Assembly: GCA_013697005.1 (NCBI GenBank)
Contig: JACCXM010000033.1
Coordinates: forward strand, 1 to 42,830
Origin: Chloroflexia bacterium
GTDB lineage: Bacteria; Chloroflexota; Chloroflexia; Thermomicrobiales; UBA6265
Direction of reading: 5' to 3'
Length of the DNA stretch: 42,830 nt
The notes below the pieces were generated by a model. That model ran no database searches and was not told where the DNA came from. It saw only the letters and a program-made list of their open reading frames with translations. Of this stretch, positions 34,464-41,962 are shown piece by piece (position 1 is the first letter of the stretch; every line of letters begins with the position of its first letter). Both the position numbers and the translations under genes were made by a program.

Positions 34464-36758
34464 CTAGTCGGCGGCGGTCGCCGGAGCCCTTTCCCACAGC
34501 GCCTCGGACACCGCCTCCGGCCGTATCGGGAGGCACAGCAACCGCGTCCCCGTCACATCGCGAATCGCGTTCGCTACTGTCGCGGCGCCAGGAATTGCAG
34601 GCGGCTCGCCAATGCCTTTTGCTCCATAGGCGCCATGTTCGGAGGCAACCTCCACCAGCACAGTTTCGATCCAGGGCGCCATTTCCGCGCGAGGGAGCGC
34701 ATAATCCATCAGGGTTGCGGTAAGCAACTGCCCGTCGTTGTCGTAGACCATACCCTCATAAAGCGCCCACCCGAGACCCTGGACGACGCCGCCGTGGATT
34801 TGCGCCTCGACTTCAGCCGGATTGATCGCGAACCCGACATCCTGCACGGCGACGTAGCGAACAGGACGCGTCACCCCCGTGACCTCGTCGATTTCCACTT
34901 CGACCAGATGCGCCGCAAACCCTGGGGCGCTTTCGCGAATTGCCGTCGACCCAGTGCCATAGACCGGCTCGTTCCTCGCCGCGAATCCCATCGTCCGCCC
35001 AGCGATATCTTTAAGCGACAGCCCGGATCCGGGGACACCGCGCACACGAACGGACCCGTCGACCATCTCGAGATCGTCCACTGAAGCTTCCAGGGCCTCG
35101 GATGCCACGGCGAGAATCTGCAGCATCGCGTCTTCCGCGGCGCGCTGCACGGCTTTGCCAACGGTGTACGTAATTTTGGAGCCGCCTGTACCACCTGCGA
35201 ACGGCGCGGCATCCGTCGGGGCCGTCGTGACCGCTATGTTTTCTGCGCTCATGTTGAACGTCTCGGCCGCAATTTGGGCAAACGCCGTATTCGTGCCAGT
35301 GAGATCGACGGAACCGAGAACAACAGTCAATTTCCCGTTTGAGTCGAGACGGCAGACGGCCGTCGCGGGCTCGATCCCTCCCGGCCATCCTCCGACCGCA
35401 ATACCAACCCCTCGCCCTTGCTCGCGGGCCGCATTGCGATTGATCCAGGCCGGGTGCTCTCTGAGCGCGAGGAGGCATTCTTTGAGACCTATCCGCGGCC
35501 AAGCCCCACCATTCGGTCGCTCGTCGCCCTCCACGGCGCAATTGCGTAGCCGAAACTCAAGCGGATCGAGATCGAGCTTGCGCGCAAGCTCATCGACCGC
35601 GGATTCGATGGCAAATGTGGCCTGCTGTGCTCCCGGTGCTCGGTATGCTCCCGCCCCCGGCTTGTTGGTCAGAACTTCGTGCCCCTTCAGCTCGAGATGG
35701 GGGAACCGGTAGTAGCCACCCAGCAGGATCGCGGCAATCTGGAGTGGCGAGCCGCCGCTAGAACCGGTGTCGAAGACAAGACGGGACTCGAGCGCGGTAA
35801 TATCACCGTCTTTGGTTGCTCCGAGTTTTATGGCGATACGGCAATCGGGTGCAGGATTGCCGGCTAGAAAGTCGTCCATCCGCGCGTACCGCAACAACAC
35901 CGGCCGGCCCACTGCAAGCGCGGCAGCGGCGACCATTGGCTCAATGAGCACAAATTTGCCGCCAAATCCACCGCCGACCGGCATCGGCACCACATTGACG
36001 CGCTGCGTCGGCATGCCAACCGTTTCCGCCACCCGTGTGCGGCAATAGAACGCGGCCTGGGTGCTGGTATAGACCGTTAAATCACCAAGCGGCTCAATGT
36101 CTACCAAACAGACTTGCGGTTCCAGATACCCTTGATGGACAGTCTGCGACTCGACGGTAAACTCGACGATGGCATCGGCTTTGGCAAATCCCGCCGCCAC
36201 ATCTCCGCGACTGAAATGCACGCTATTCGACACATTCGGCGCGACGAACTCGTCGTTCTCCTCAGCGTGTACGGCGGCATCCGCGTTATGCATAGCCGCC
36301 TCTTCATCGTTCGCTTGCTGCCGTGTTTCTCGAATATGCGGTGACGTTGGATCGAGCCCCTCGTCCAGTGTGGCAACCACCGGAAGCGGTTCGTAATCGA
36401 CGACCACGGCGACGACGCCGTCTTCGGCCGCGGCATCGGTCTCGGCCAGGACCAGTGCCACGAACTGGCCCACGTAAACCGCTTCATCCGAATCGATTGG
36501 CATCTTTACTGGCGCCCCACTCTCGTCTCGGGCCACAACGAGGTCATGCGAGGTGAGCACCCGTACCACGCCAGGGACGAGCAGCGCTTTCGATGCATCG
36601 ATGCCATTGATCCTTGCATGCGCGTAGGGGCTCGTTACCGGACGAGCAATGAGCATCCCCGGCACGCGCAAGTCTCCGGTGAATCGCTCTTGGCCAGTCA
36701 GTTTGGGCGGCGCGTCGATGCGTCGCACACGTTGACCTACGGCACGGGTTTCGACCAT
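34464..36758 (-). CDS. Xanthine dehydrogenase family molybdopterin-binding subunit
   Basis: A 764-residue large subunit of a molybdenum hydroxylase (xanthine dehydrogenase / CO dehydrogenase large-subunit-like). The N-terminal small domain runs RVRRIDAPPKLTGQERFTGD to about 120. Then come the Mo-cofactor domains with PVGGGFGGKFVLIEPMV, GAYRAPGAQQATFAIES, GGTGGSKITYTVGKAVQRAA, and the catalytic glutamate region AKGIGEPPAIPGAATVANAI near the C-terminus. The electron-transfer partners (FAD subunit, [2Fe-2S] subunit) are not adjacent on either side. They must be encoded elsewhere or are absent. Substrate is not predictable. moeA at the window start is a plausible cofactor source. It sits between a small unknown gene and recN, and co-transcription with recN is possible. 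Confidence 0.9.
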   Translation of the reverse strand: MVETRAVGQRVRRIDAPPKLTGQERFTGDLRVPGMLIARPVTSPYAHARINGIDASKALLVPGVVRVLTSHDLVVARDESGAPVKMPIDSDEAVYVGQFVALVLAETDAAAEDGVVAVVVDYEPLPVVATLDEGLDPTSPHIRETRQQANDEEAAMHNADAAVHAEENDEFVAPNVSNSVHFSRGDVAAGFAKADAIVEFTVESQTVHQGYLEPQVCLVDIEPLGDLTVYTSTQAAFYCRTRVAETVGMPTQRVNVVPMPVGGGFGGKFVLIEPMVAAAALAVGRPVLLRYARMDDFLAGNPAPDCRIAIKLGATKDGDITALESRLVFDTGSSGGSPLQIAAILLGGYYRFPHLELKGHEVLTNKPGAGAYRAPGAQQATFAIESAVDELARKLDLDPLEFRLRNCAVEGDERPNGGAWPRIGLKECLLALREHPAWINRNAAREQGRGVGIAVGGWPGGIEPATAVCRLDSNGKLTVVLGSVDLTGTNTAFAQIAAETFNMSAENIAVTTAPTDAAPFAGGTGGSKITYTVGKAVQRAAEDAMLQILAVASEALEASVDDLEMVDGSVRVRGVPGSGLSLKDIAGRTMGFAARNEPVYGTGSTAIRESAPGFAAHLVEVEIDEVTGVTRPVRYVAVQDVGFAINPAEVEAQIHGGVVQGLGWALYEGMVYDNDGQLLTATLMDYALPRAEMAPWIETVLVEVASEHGAYGAKGIGEPPAIPGAATVANAIRDVTGTRLLCLPIRPEAVSEALWERAPATAAD

Positions 36759-36870
36759 CGACCTCGTCCTTGGGTGAGTACCAACATGCGCGATAGGTCA
36801 CTTCCCACCTCGCGCTTCGATTCTAGCATCGAGGACCAGTGACAGGTTCTGGGCTGCTCCCTGTCCCGCG

Positions 36871-37167
36871 TCACCCCTCCGCGTCGAGAACGTCACGTGG
36901 TCCCCACTCGCGGACTTGAAAAGGCGTGGCATCCATTTCGTCGAGAAAACCGAAATCGGCAAGGATTGCCCGGACGTCGTCGGCCGACATGGCCTCCCAA
37001 AGGGTAAAAATCCGATCGTCGTGCAGATCGGGCGACCAAGTCTTCAGCCAGCGCGGTGAGCGTTCATTGTCCAGCGACAATTCCGCCAATTCACGGAGTC
37101 GCGTCGGCGGCCGCACCACATCGACGTCAGCAGCTCTCGGGGAATGCTCAACAAAATACAACGCCAC
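36871..37167 (-). CDS. Small protein of unknown function
   Basis: A 98-residue protein I do not recognise. It opens ALYFVEHSPRAADVDVVRPP and has WLKTWSPDLHDDRIFTLWEA and FLDEMDATPFQVREWGPRDV. The beta-strand start, the histidine and the tryptophans recall small alpha-beta-barrel-type (DUF4242-like) proteins, but this is only a resemblance. The start is GTG 37167 with GGGAG about 8 nt upstream, which supports it as real. Codon use and composition fit its neighbours. It lies 35 nt downstream of ricT and about 112 nt upstream of the hydroxylase gene, so it may belong to the holB-ricT transcript. Confidence 0.6.
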   Translation of the reverse strand: MALYFVEHSPRAADVDVVRPPTRLRELAELSLDNERSPRWLKTWSPDLHDDRIFTLWEAMSADDVRAILADFGFLDEMDATPFQVREWGPRDVLDAEG

Positions 37168-37202
37168 CGGGACACTCCCCTGTTTTGCGCGATCTCCTCC
37201 GT

Positions 37203-38372
37203 TTATTGCCCGCCGCGACGGCCACCGCGGCGACGCCTCCGCCGCCGAACCACCGGTGCCATTAGTTCTTGGGGTGCCTTCTGCACGGAAAGAGACGCTT
37301 CTGGATCGGCAGGTTCCTCAGGCAGAGCTGGCAGTGCCACGACGGTCACGGGATCGATTCTCACCTTTCGATCCATTCCAAAATCGACTTCGCTGGAAGG
37401 GAAGGCAACCTCGGCCAAGTCGTTCTCCAGTCTGACCGTAACTAATTCCTTGAGCAGATGCATCGAAACGACCTGTCCAGCACCACGCGACGTTTCCACC
37501 ACTTGACCGAGTTTCGGCATCACGGCCTTCATTTGGCGATATTGCTCGTTTTCATATGAAAGACAGCAGAGGAGGCGGCCACACACCCCTGACACCTTTG
37601 TCGGATTGAGCGGCAGGTCCTGATTCTTTGCCATACTCATCGAGATTTCCGGATACACCGGAAGCCACGACGAACAGCACAGAGTTCGTCCACAACGACC
37701 CAGGCCGCCGAGCAGACGCGCCTCGTCCCGCGGTCCGACCTGGCGAAGCTCGACTCGACAACCAAGACGTTCGGCGAGTTCCCGCGCCAGTTCGCGCAAC
37801 ATCCCAGAGTCAGGTCCACGCTCCCGATCCGGCACCGAATAGCTCAATGTTACGGCCAGACCATCGAAATCATATTCAGCTGAGATGACCTTCATGCCCA
37901 GCCGTCGCGCTCGGACACGTTCCCCAAACGTCTTGACGGCGTTGGCGGTCCTCGTTTTTTGCGCCGCCATGTGCCCGGCATCATCGTTGTCGAGGCGGCG
38001 CACCACGTTCCCGAGTTCACCGTGCAGCATGGCCTGCCGCACCAGATGCGCGGCGATAACGACCCGTGCTGCCTCTTGACCGCGTTCGGTTGCCACGACG
38101 ACCCAGTCGCCAACATGCACGTCGTCCTGAGCAGAGCGGAAGTAATACACGCGCCCAGAGTCGCGAAAGCGGACCCCAATGACGCACTCGACCGGCGAAT
38201 TATCGTGATCGCCGACCACCCGATCATCCGCCCCGCAACCGCACTCCCCTATCTGTTGACCCGATTCGAGCCGGCTCTTGAAACGCTCTCGGGCACGGGC
38301 GCGGGCCTCATCAATCGACGCTGGCGGCAACCACGGGTCACTCAAGCCTGCTGAAGTTCCAGATTCGGCCAT
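37203..38372 (-). CDS. ricT: PSP1-domain protein, RicT (YaaT) homologue
   Basis: Homologue of B. subtilis RicT/YaaT, part of the Ric complex that binds Fe-S clusters and affects RNase Y, sporulation and biofilm regulators. About 389 residues from ATG 38372. The PSP1 core runs about 58-310: VECVIGVRFRDSGRVYYFRS, VGDWVVVATERGQEAARVVI, LELRQVGPRDEA-like region, LGGLGRCGRTLCCSSWLPVY and GVCGRLLCCLSYENEQYRQM. The CCSSW and GRLLCCLSYE cysteine clusters are diagnostic. Compared with the family, it has an N-terminal extension with ECGCG and a strongly basic C-terminal tail (RRRRRRR and GG repeats) that could bind nucleic acid. The start overlaps the end of holB. The holB-ricT order matches that of Firmicutes. 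RicA and RicF partners are not in the window. A start at 38435 is also open. Confidence 0.9.
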   Translation of the reverse strand: MAESGTSAGLSDPWLPPASIDEARARARERFKSRLESGQQIGECGCGADDRVVGDHDNSPVECVIGVRFRDSGRVYYFRSAQDDVHVGDWVVVATERGQEAARVVIAAHLVRQAMLHGELGNVVRRLDNDDAGHMAAQKTRTANAVKTFGERVRARRLGMKVISAEYDFDGLAVTLSYSVPDRERGPDSGMLRELARELAERLGCRVELRQVGPRDEARLLGGLGRCGRTLCCSSWLPVYPEISMSMAKNQDLPLNPTKVSGVCGRLLCCLSYENEQYRQMKAVMPKLGQVVETSRGAGQVVSMHLLKELVTVRLENDLAEVAFPSSEVDFGMDRKVRIDPVTVVALPALPEEPADPEASLSVQKAPQELMAPVVRRRRRRRGGRRGGQ

Positions 38373-39400
38373 TGCATCACCATCGTTTCGAGAGCCAGTC
38401 GAGGCCGTACGTTGGCTTCGAGATCGCTGAGGCATTGCAGGGAAGCCGTTATTGACCTGCTGATCGCCAACGGCGAGTTCTTGACACCTGTGGCGCCAGT
38501 AGGCGCGGCAACCTCTTCCGCACCGGCGGCCGCATCGATCATGCGTGCGCGCAGGATTTGCACCACGGTTTGCACGACCGCCAGGACATCAGAGCGCTTC
38601 TTACCGAATCGCTCACCCATCGTGAACGCCGTCACCAGGCGATTGTACCGGGAGGCATCGATCCATGTCGTCGCGGCGTCCCACTCCGCACGCCGCGCTT
38701 TCAGCATAGTCCCTTCAACCGCTGCTGCACGCGCCCAAGCGGGACAGCCCCGGCTCAATACCGCAACCTCACGCGCGAGCGTAGCTTCCACACCCCGCTC
38801 CATGAGAAAAGAGCTGATGGCAACTTCTGGACGGGGCCGCACTGGGATCTGCTGGCATCGCGACCGTACCGTTTCCAGGAGTGTTTCGGGTTCGTCGCTC
38901 AGGAGCAACAGCGTCACCATCGCAGGTGGCTCTTCAAGTGTCTTCAGCAGCGCCTGCTGGGCCGGATGCAACAGTGTTTCCGCGTCATCAATAATCAGGA
39001 TGCGTCGCGAGGACTCCAACGGTAGCAGCGACGCCGATGAGCGCAAACTCCTCACCGTTTCGATGCTCAAACTTGCGCGCGACGAGCCTTTATCGATCAA
39101 CGCTGATTGCGATTCGAGATCGAAAGTCTCGACGTCAGGGTGCGCGCCGCGATCCACATTGCGGCACGCGCGACACTCGCCGCACGCCTGAGATGCATCG
39201 CCTTGCATGACAGTTGTACAGCAGATGGACTGTGCGAACGCCAGCGCAAGATCGGCCTTCCCAACGCCTTTGGGTCCCGCCAGGAGATAGGCGTGCCCGA
39301 TGTGGTTATTGCGCAGACACTCTCTCAGGCGCTCGGTTGCGAGTGGATCGGCCCAATCGGGCCAGCCCAGGACGCTGGATCGTTTCGAGTTCTGCGGCAT
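38342..39400 (-). CDS. holB: DNA polymerase III delta' subunit HolB
   Basis: Clamp-loader subunit of the replisome. The 352-residue protein starts MPQNSKRSSVLGWPDWADPL. It has AYLLAGPKGVGKADLALAFA (Walker A region, about 36-55) and a zinc-ribbon set CGECRACRNVDRGAHPDVE. LLPLESSRRILIIDDAETLL corresponds to the DEAH region (DDAE), then LLKTLEEPPAMVTLLLLSDE and the SRC motif TVRSRCQQIPV. The Walker A lysine is retained, unlike classical delta' proteins. The start at 39400 is separated from the preceding stop by one base (TAAC-ATG). It is translationally coupled upstream to the NERD-like gene and overlaps ricT downstream by about 31 nt. The frame extends to 39457 without support. Confidence 0.93.
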   Translation of the reverse strand: MPQNSKRSSVLGWPDWADPLATERLRECLRNNHIGHAYLLAGPKGVGKADLALAFAQSICCTTVMQGDASQACGECRACRNVDRGAHPDVETFDLESQSALIDKGSSRASLSIETVRSLRSSASLLPLESSRRILIIDDAETLLHPAQQALLKTLEEPPAMVTLLLLSDEPETLLETVRSRCQQIPVRPRPEVAISSFLMERGVEATLAREVAVLSRGCPAWARAAAVEGTMLKARRAEWDAATTWIDASRYNRLVTAFTMGERFGKKRSDVLAVVQTVVQILRARMIDAAAGAEEVAAPTGATGVKNSPLAISRSITASLQCLSDLEANVRPRLALETMVMQWPNLELQQA

Positions 39401-39401
39401 G

Positions 39402-40190
39402 TTACGCCGCCCGCCGCTTGACTGGCCGTCTCGTGGGAACTGCCTGTGGCGCGGCAAAAGCTCCCTCGCCGGTCAGGACTTCCACAATTCGTTGCCGTTG
39501 CGCGGATTGCAGGCTGGCATCGGATGGAAGCGACGCGATATACGGTCTGAGACCCTCACCATTCGTGACCGGGTAGTCTGGTTCAACAGCGTCGATCTTG
39601 ATGCGCGGATTGATGAATGCAATGACCGCGTCGACGTCAACCGGCCATTGGTCTTCGCCAAGTCGGTCCGATACCGCTTGCGTGTCGGCTTTGGCATCAG
39701 CCGTCGGATTGCCAAGATACGCTCCACCCATGCCGATAAATCGACTCAGACCCTGCCCGACTTTTCGCCAGCGACCGTCCCTATACGCCACGCCACCTGG
39801 CAATTCTCTCGCACTGATCGTCAACACTCCCCCTGGATGGATGAGAGCATGTTCCACAGTCCGCTTGCCTACCCGAGCGTAGTGAATCAAGGCATAACGG
39901 TCCCCGAGATCTTTCAGCAACGTATCGAGAATCACGTCGTTGCGCTGGGCTCGATTCCATTTTCCAACTTGCTGCATTCCGAGATGGAAAATGACTGTGC
40001 CCGCGAGCAAAGGAAGGTAAGCGATAAATATGCCGGACTGGCCGCCCGTCGAGGCGAGCCAGAACGCCGAGCCAAGGAGGGCGACGCCTGCGATTGCCGC
40101 CACCGTCGCGATACGCTTTCGCTTTCGCACATAGTCGACGTCGCGATAGACCTTCATTAGGGGATCAACCAGAAAATCGGCAAACCCCAT
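39402..40190 (-). CDS. Membrane protein with nuclease-related (NERD)-like domain
   Basis: A 262-residue protein. A short basic N-terminus is followed by two transmembrane segments (about 26-47 and 54-72: ATVAAIAGVALLGSAFWLAS and GIFIAYLPLLAGTVIFHLGM). The soluble part, KWNRAQRNDVILDTLLKDLG, then DRYALIHYARVGKRTVEHAL and IHPGGVLTISARELPGG, matches the early NERD pattern (an Asp/Gly-rich strand, then a position for a catalytic acidic residue and a GxxVI strand). A low-complexity KKR-rich tail ends PTRRPVKRRAA. NERD domains are predicted nucleases often tethered to membranes; activity here is unproven and I cannot identify all catalytic residues. It is directly upstream of holB with overlapping-type spacing. 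Confidence 0.5.
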   Translation of the reverse strand: MGFADFLVDPLMKVYRDVDYVRKRKRIATVAAIAGVALLGSAFWLASTGGQSGIFIAYLPLLAGTVIFHLGMQQVGKWNRAQRNDVILDTLLKDLGDRYALIHYARVGKRTVEHALIHPGGVLTISARELPGGVAYRDGRWRKVGQGLSRFIGMGGAYLGNPTADAKADTQAVSDRLGEDQWPVDVDAVIAFINPRIKIDAVEPDYPVTNGEGLRPYIASLPSDASLQSAQRQRIVEVLTGEGAFAAPQAVPTRRPVKRRAA

Positions 40191-40273
40191 CGTGCTGTGC
40201 GAACTCGGCGAAAGTTGAAAAAGGCGGTCACGGCTGGGAGTGTATCACAGGGAAAGGCCATGACACGCTATGT

Positions 40274-41095
40274 CTACTGCGGAAGTCCGAAAGCGGATTC
40301 TGCCATCAATCTCATCCCCGCCAATTCGGCAATGATCGTGATCGCCAGCAAGGTTCCCCCACCCATCATCGGAAGGAAATCACCATATGAATAGCACGTC
40401 CACGCGCGTCCGCGGGCAAGAGCGAGTGCGACCATTCCGATCGCGGAAAAGACGAAGACTGTGGCGACAACAAGTCCCACGGCGAACGGAGTGAATAGGA
40501 TAGGCAGACCAGATACCACGAGCATTCCCAGCGTCGCCGCCATCACGAGCGAAGGGAATAGCTCCAGCGGACTCTCGACGACTGCCTGTCGGGCTTCGGG
40601 ATTGGCCCACAACGAAGAACCAATCAACCACGCGATCACGACTCCCACGGTATTGCCTCCCAGGATTCCGGTCACGAGCCGCAACTCGTTGGAGGGTTGG
40701 TACGGGTGTGGCAGACCAAGATCGAACGCCAGTGCGTTTACGCCGTCCGATCCGAGCAGTGCTATGAAGAACACCAGTACGCTGATCACGAGACGAGAAG
40801 GCATTCGTGTCGCGCGCAAACGGCCGGAGCCGATGAGCCACAAAAGTGAACAAACCGCTCCGATATAGAGTCCCGTCATCCGCGCGTCGAGCGGCAAGGT
40901 CGCGCCCCCCAGAACAAAACTGTGGCTAGGACGCTGTGAGCACAGCCCATGAAGGACAATTTGCGTCTTCGCCGCGATGCTCCCGGGAAACACAAGCAAC
41001 CCGGCCACCACGATCAGAACGATGGCGAGCGATAACAGGATTGCGCTTCTAGACGATGGTGGTATCTGATCGGTGTCGCGAATCATTGCCGTCAA
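40274..41095 (-). CDS. DUF2085 family membrane protein
   Basis: A 273-residue polytopic membrane protein with about seven hydrophobic segments. Its first soluble-face motif VLHGLCSQRPSHSFVLGG and the following LPLDARMTGLYIGAVC are the signature of DUF2085 (typically CHQxPxRS and LPxCaRcTGiYxG). The usual second cysteine, in LPxCAR, is aspartate here, so the family's cysteine pair is incomplete. Function of the family is unknown. The start is assigned to TTG 41095 because GGAGG lies exactly 7 nt upstream; the ATG at 41086 would be 16 nt from it. The gene is divergent from the PAP2 phosphatase gene and upstream of the NERD-holB run. Confidence 0.75.
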   Translation of the reverse strand: MTAMIRDTDQIPPSSRSAILLSLAIVLIVVAGLLVFPGSIAAKTQIVLHGLCSQRPSHSFVLGGATLPLDARMTGLYIGAVCSLLWLIGSGRLRATRMPSRLVISVLVFFIALLGSDGVNALAFDLGLPHPYQPSNELRLVTGILGGNTVGVVIAWLIGSSLWANPEARQAVVESPLELFPSLVMAATLGMLVVSGLPILFTPFAVGLVVATVFVFSAIGMVALALARGRAWTCYSYGDFLPMMGGGTLLAITIIAELAGMRLMAESAFGLPQ

Positions 41096-41230
41096 CGCGT
41101 ATCCTCCGGTGAATAGTGTCTGTGGCGACAGTGACCTCGCTTCGGCGAGAACGCACTTCGAATCTGGGGCCATTGGAACGTGCTGACTGCAAACGCAAGA
41201 TCAACCGAAAGAGGGACGCCCCGTCTCCTC

Positions 41231-41935
41231 ATGGAGACTCCTACTGGTAGGCTTTCCGTTCGTCAAGTGTTTCCCCCACGCCGGGCTGCTGCCAGAGGGC
41301 GAGGCGCGACGGCCATTGTCGCCGTCGCGATTGGCGTCTTCGCCGCCGTCTTTACCATTGTCAAGCGCAACCGCAGCCAACTCATCGATCTCCGCGCGAC
41401 GCGAGCTCTGCAGCGCGTCGACACCCAATGGTTCGATCGCGTGATGCACGTGGTCTCTTGGCCCGGCTTTCCGCCACAGTCTCGGCTAATTCCGGTCGTG
41501 CTTTCGCTCTTCTGGCTCCTTCTTGGCTTCCCGATTGAAGCGGTTTTTCAACTCTTGGCTTGGGGCACAGGAGTCATCTCCGCGGCAGTGAAGATGATCA
41601 TGCGGCGCCCAAGACCCGTGGCGCCCGATGTTCGCGTGTTTCCGGGGCGCCTGGGCGGATCATCATTTCCCAGCGGCCACGTCTTGATCTACAGTGGAGT
41701 GTATGGATTCCTCGCATTCCTCCTCGAAACGCTGGTCCGCCCGGAACGCTATCGGCGCATCGCCGTTTCTTCCCTTCTGGCGCTCGTGACACTCGTCGGT
41801 CCCAGCAGGATCTATCTTGGCCATCACTGGTTTACTGACGTCGTTGCCTCTTATCTGTTGGGAACATCCTATCTGCTCGCGCTCACGGCGCTCTACAGGC
41901 GCACGAAAACACGCTGGATCAACCGAGGAAGGTAG
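41231..41935 (+). CDS. PAP2-family membrane phosphatase
   Basis: A 234-residue integral membrane phosphatase of the PAP2/undecaprenyl-pyrophosphate or phosphatidic-acid phosphatase type. The three signature motifs are in order: KMIMRRPRP (KxxxxxxRP), SSFPSGHVLIYSG (PSGH) and SRIYLGHHWFTDVVA (SRxxxxxHxxxD), so all catalytic residues are present. Five to six transmembrane segments start at TAIVAVAIGVFAAVF. A likely role is lipid-carrier recycling or lipid dephosphorylation at the membrane outer face; the substrate is unknown. The start at ATG 41231 is weakly supported; GTG at 41180 is in frame too. It lies 27 nt before ileS. No bcrC or uppP neighbours help to specify it. Confidence 0.88.
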   Translation: METPTGRLSVRQVFPPRRAAARGRGATAIVAVAIGVFAAVFTIVKRNRSQLIDLRATRALQRVDTQWFDRVMHVVSWPGFPPQSRLIPVVLSLFWLLLGFPIEAVFQLLAWGTGVISAAVKMIMRRPRPVAPDVRVFPGRLGGSSFPSGHVLIYSGVYGFLAFLLETLVRPERYRRIAVSSLLALVTLVGPSRIYLGHHWFTDVVASYLLGTSYLLALTALYRRTKTRWINRGR

Positions 41936-41962
41936 GTTTCGATACCTGTGGAGAATTCCGAA

